64,000 bases of DNA from Endomicrobium sp. (GTDB lineage Bacteria; Elusimicrobiota; Endomicrobiia; Endomicrobiales; Endomicrobiaceae), in assembly GCA_031290575.1 (NCBI GenBank), contig JAITNH010000006.1, forward strand, positions 124,001 through 188,000, read 5' to 3'. The position numbers and the translations under genes are program-made. Of the stretch, positions 63,349 to 64,000 are shown piece by piece (positions within the stretch are counted from its first letter, which is position 1; each line of letters starts with the position of its first letter). The notes beneath the pieces are model-generated. The model was not told where the DNA came from. It saw nothing but the letters and a program-made list of their open reading frames with translations, and ran no database searches.

Positions 63349-64000
63349 ATGAAAATCTATTGCAATGAAAAACTTAAAAAGTTGCCACCTTATCTTTTTA
63401 TCGAGATAGATAGGAAGAAAAGAGAAGCAATAGCAAGAGGTGCGGATATAATATCTTTAGGTGTAGGTGATCCTGATTTACCGACTCCATCTCATATAGT
63501 CGAGTCTATGCAAGAAGCTGTTGTAAAATCTGTAAATCATCAATATCCGTTTGGATCCGGCTTACTTTCGTACAGAACTGCTATTGCGAAATGGTATAAA
63601 AAGCGATTTAATGTTACTTTGATTCCTGACGAAGTGTGTGGTCTTATAGGGTCAAAGGAAGGTATAGGGCACATTCATTTAGGGTTTATAAACCCTGGTG
63701 ATGTGGTTTTGATACCTGAGCCGGGATATCCTGTTTATAATACTGGTACAATTTTTACAGATGGTATTCCATATTTTATGCCATTACTTGAAGAAAACAT
63801 GTTTTTACCTGATTTAGATGCAATTCCTGTACATATTGTAAGAAAATCTAAATTGATTTTTGTGAATTATCCTAATAATCCGACTACTGCACTTGCTTCT
63901 AAAGAGTTTTATATTAAACTTATAGAATTTGCAGAAAAGAATAATATAATTGTTGCTTCGGATGCTGCCTATTCAGAGATATATTATGATGAAAATGAGA
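63349..64000 (+). CDS. dapL: LL-diaminopimelate aminotransferase (partial, cut by the window end)
   Basis: DapL transfers an amino group from glutamate to tetrahydrodipicolinate, giving LL-DAP in one step and bypassing the succinylated or acetylated routes. The first 217 residues are visible. They show the class I aminotransferase start KKLPPYLFIEIDRKKREA, the LGVGDPDLPTP segment, GSKEGIGHIHLGFINPGD near residue 100, EPGYPVY and VNYPNNPT near residue 170. The PLP lysine lies beyond the window. Place in the dap operon supports DapL over other aminotransferases. GGGG precedes the ATG. Confidence 0.92.
   Translation, partial: MKIYCNEKLKKLPPYLFIEIDRKKREAIARGADIISLGVGDPDLPTPSHIVESMQEAVVKSVNHQYPFGSGLLSYRTAIAKWYKKRFNVTLIPDEVCGLIGSKEGIGHIHLGFINPGDVVLIPEPGYPVYNTGTIFTDGIPYFMPLLEENMFLPDLDAIPVHIVRKSKLIFVNYPNNPTTALASKEFYIKLIEFAEKNNIIVASDAAYSEIYYDENE

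Noticed and set aside
1-64000. CRISPR array, prophage or complete insertion sequence
   Set aside because: No regularly spaced repeats, no transposase or phage structural genes and no terminal inverted repeats around a transposase-sized frame were found.

Overview
This is a strongly AT-rich, densely coded bacterial chromosome segment of 64 kb with about 56 protein genes, seven tRNA genes and several decayed genes. The gene set suggests a Gram-negative-type envelope (LptF/LptG-like LPS-export permeases) and a diaminopimelate-type peptidoglycan supply. It includes many amino-acid and cofactor biosynthesis genes (folate, pantothenate, NAD, pyridoxal, FAD, lysine/DAP). Together with eroded housekeeping genes sitting exactly where synteny predicts them, this resembles an Elusimicrobiota endosymbiont such as Endomicrobium of termite-gut flagellates. 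The taxonomic call is inference from gene content and base composition only.

Layout. 1-2.7 kb: a cysteine-rich exported orphan beside a 40-bp direct repeat, then eno and an ftsB/divIC-like gene, ending in a terminator that overlaps the 3' end of typA. 2.8-6.5 kb: typA and a SulP transporter (minus). 6.8-15.7 kb: folK-panB-panC-nadB-uvrA, an AlkD-like glycosylase and an HD-domain protein. 16-17.5 kb: MATE exporter (minus). 17.6-25 kb: ABC ATPase-mprF-tilS-(hpt remnant)-ftsH-folE-folP. 26-31.7 kb: glmM-pdxJ-glmS-acpS-nnrD. 31.8-35.2 kb: M20 amidohydrolase, then mtaB-rsmE-(prmA remnant) on minus. 35.4-45.3 kb: tRNA-Tyr/Gly/Thr, (tuf remnant), rpmG, tRNA-Trp, secE-nusG-rplK-rplA, then rimP-nusA-infB-rbfA-nrnA-(truB remnant)-ribF. 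45.3-52 kb: (tpiA remnant), secG, tRNA-Leu/Gly, der-plsY-gpsA, HU, MerR, tRNA-Pro, xerD-like recombinase. 52-58.6 kb (minus): nikMN-larB-larC-larE, the nickel-pincer cofactor operon, and the lptF/lptG pair. 59.4-64 kb: lysA-dapF-dapA-dapB-dapL.

How the genes work together. The right end encodes DAP/lysine synthesis by the direct LL-DAP aminotransferase route. glmS/glmM supply UDP-GlcNAc precursors. folK/folE/folP, panB/panC, nadB, pdxJ and ribF contribute to cofactors. The 36-45 kb block is a translation and secretion cluster. The lar operon builds the nickel-pincer nucleotide used by LarA-type racemases, but no larA and no ATPase/T-component for the nickel transporter lie in the window.

The most informative signal is erosion. 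Five apparently non-coding gaps (tilS/ftsH, upstream of rsmE, tRNA-Thr/rpmG, nrnA/ribF, ribF/secG) contain recognisable remains of hpt, prmA, tuf, truB and tpiA, each in its classical syntenic slot. No CRISPR array, complete insertion sequence or prophage was seen.
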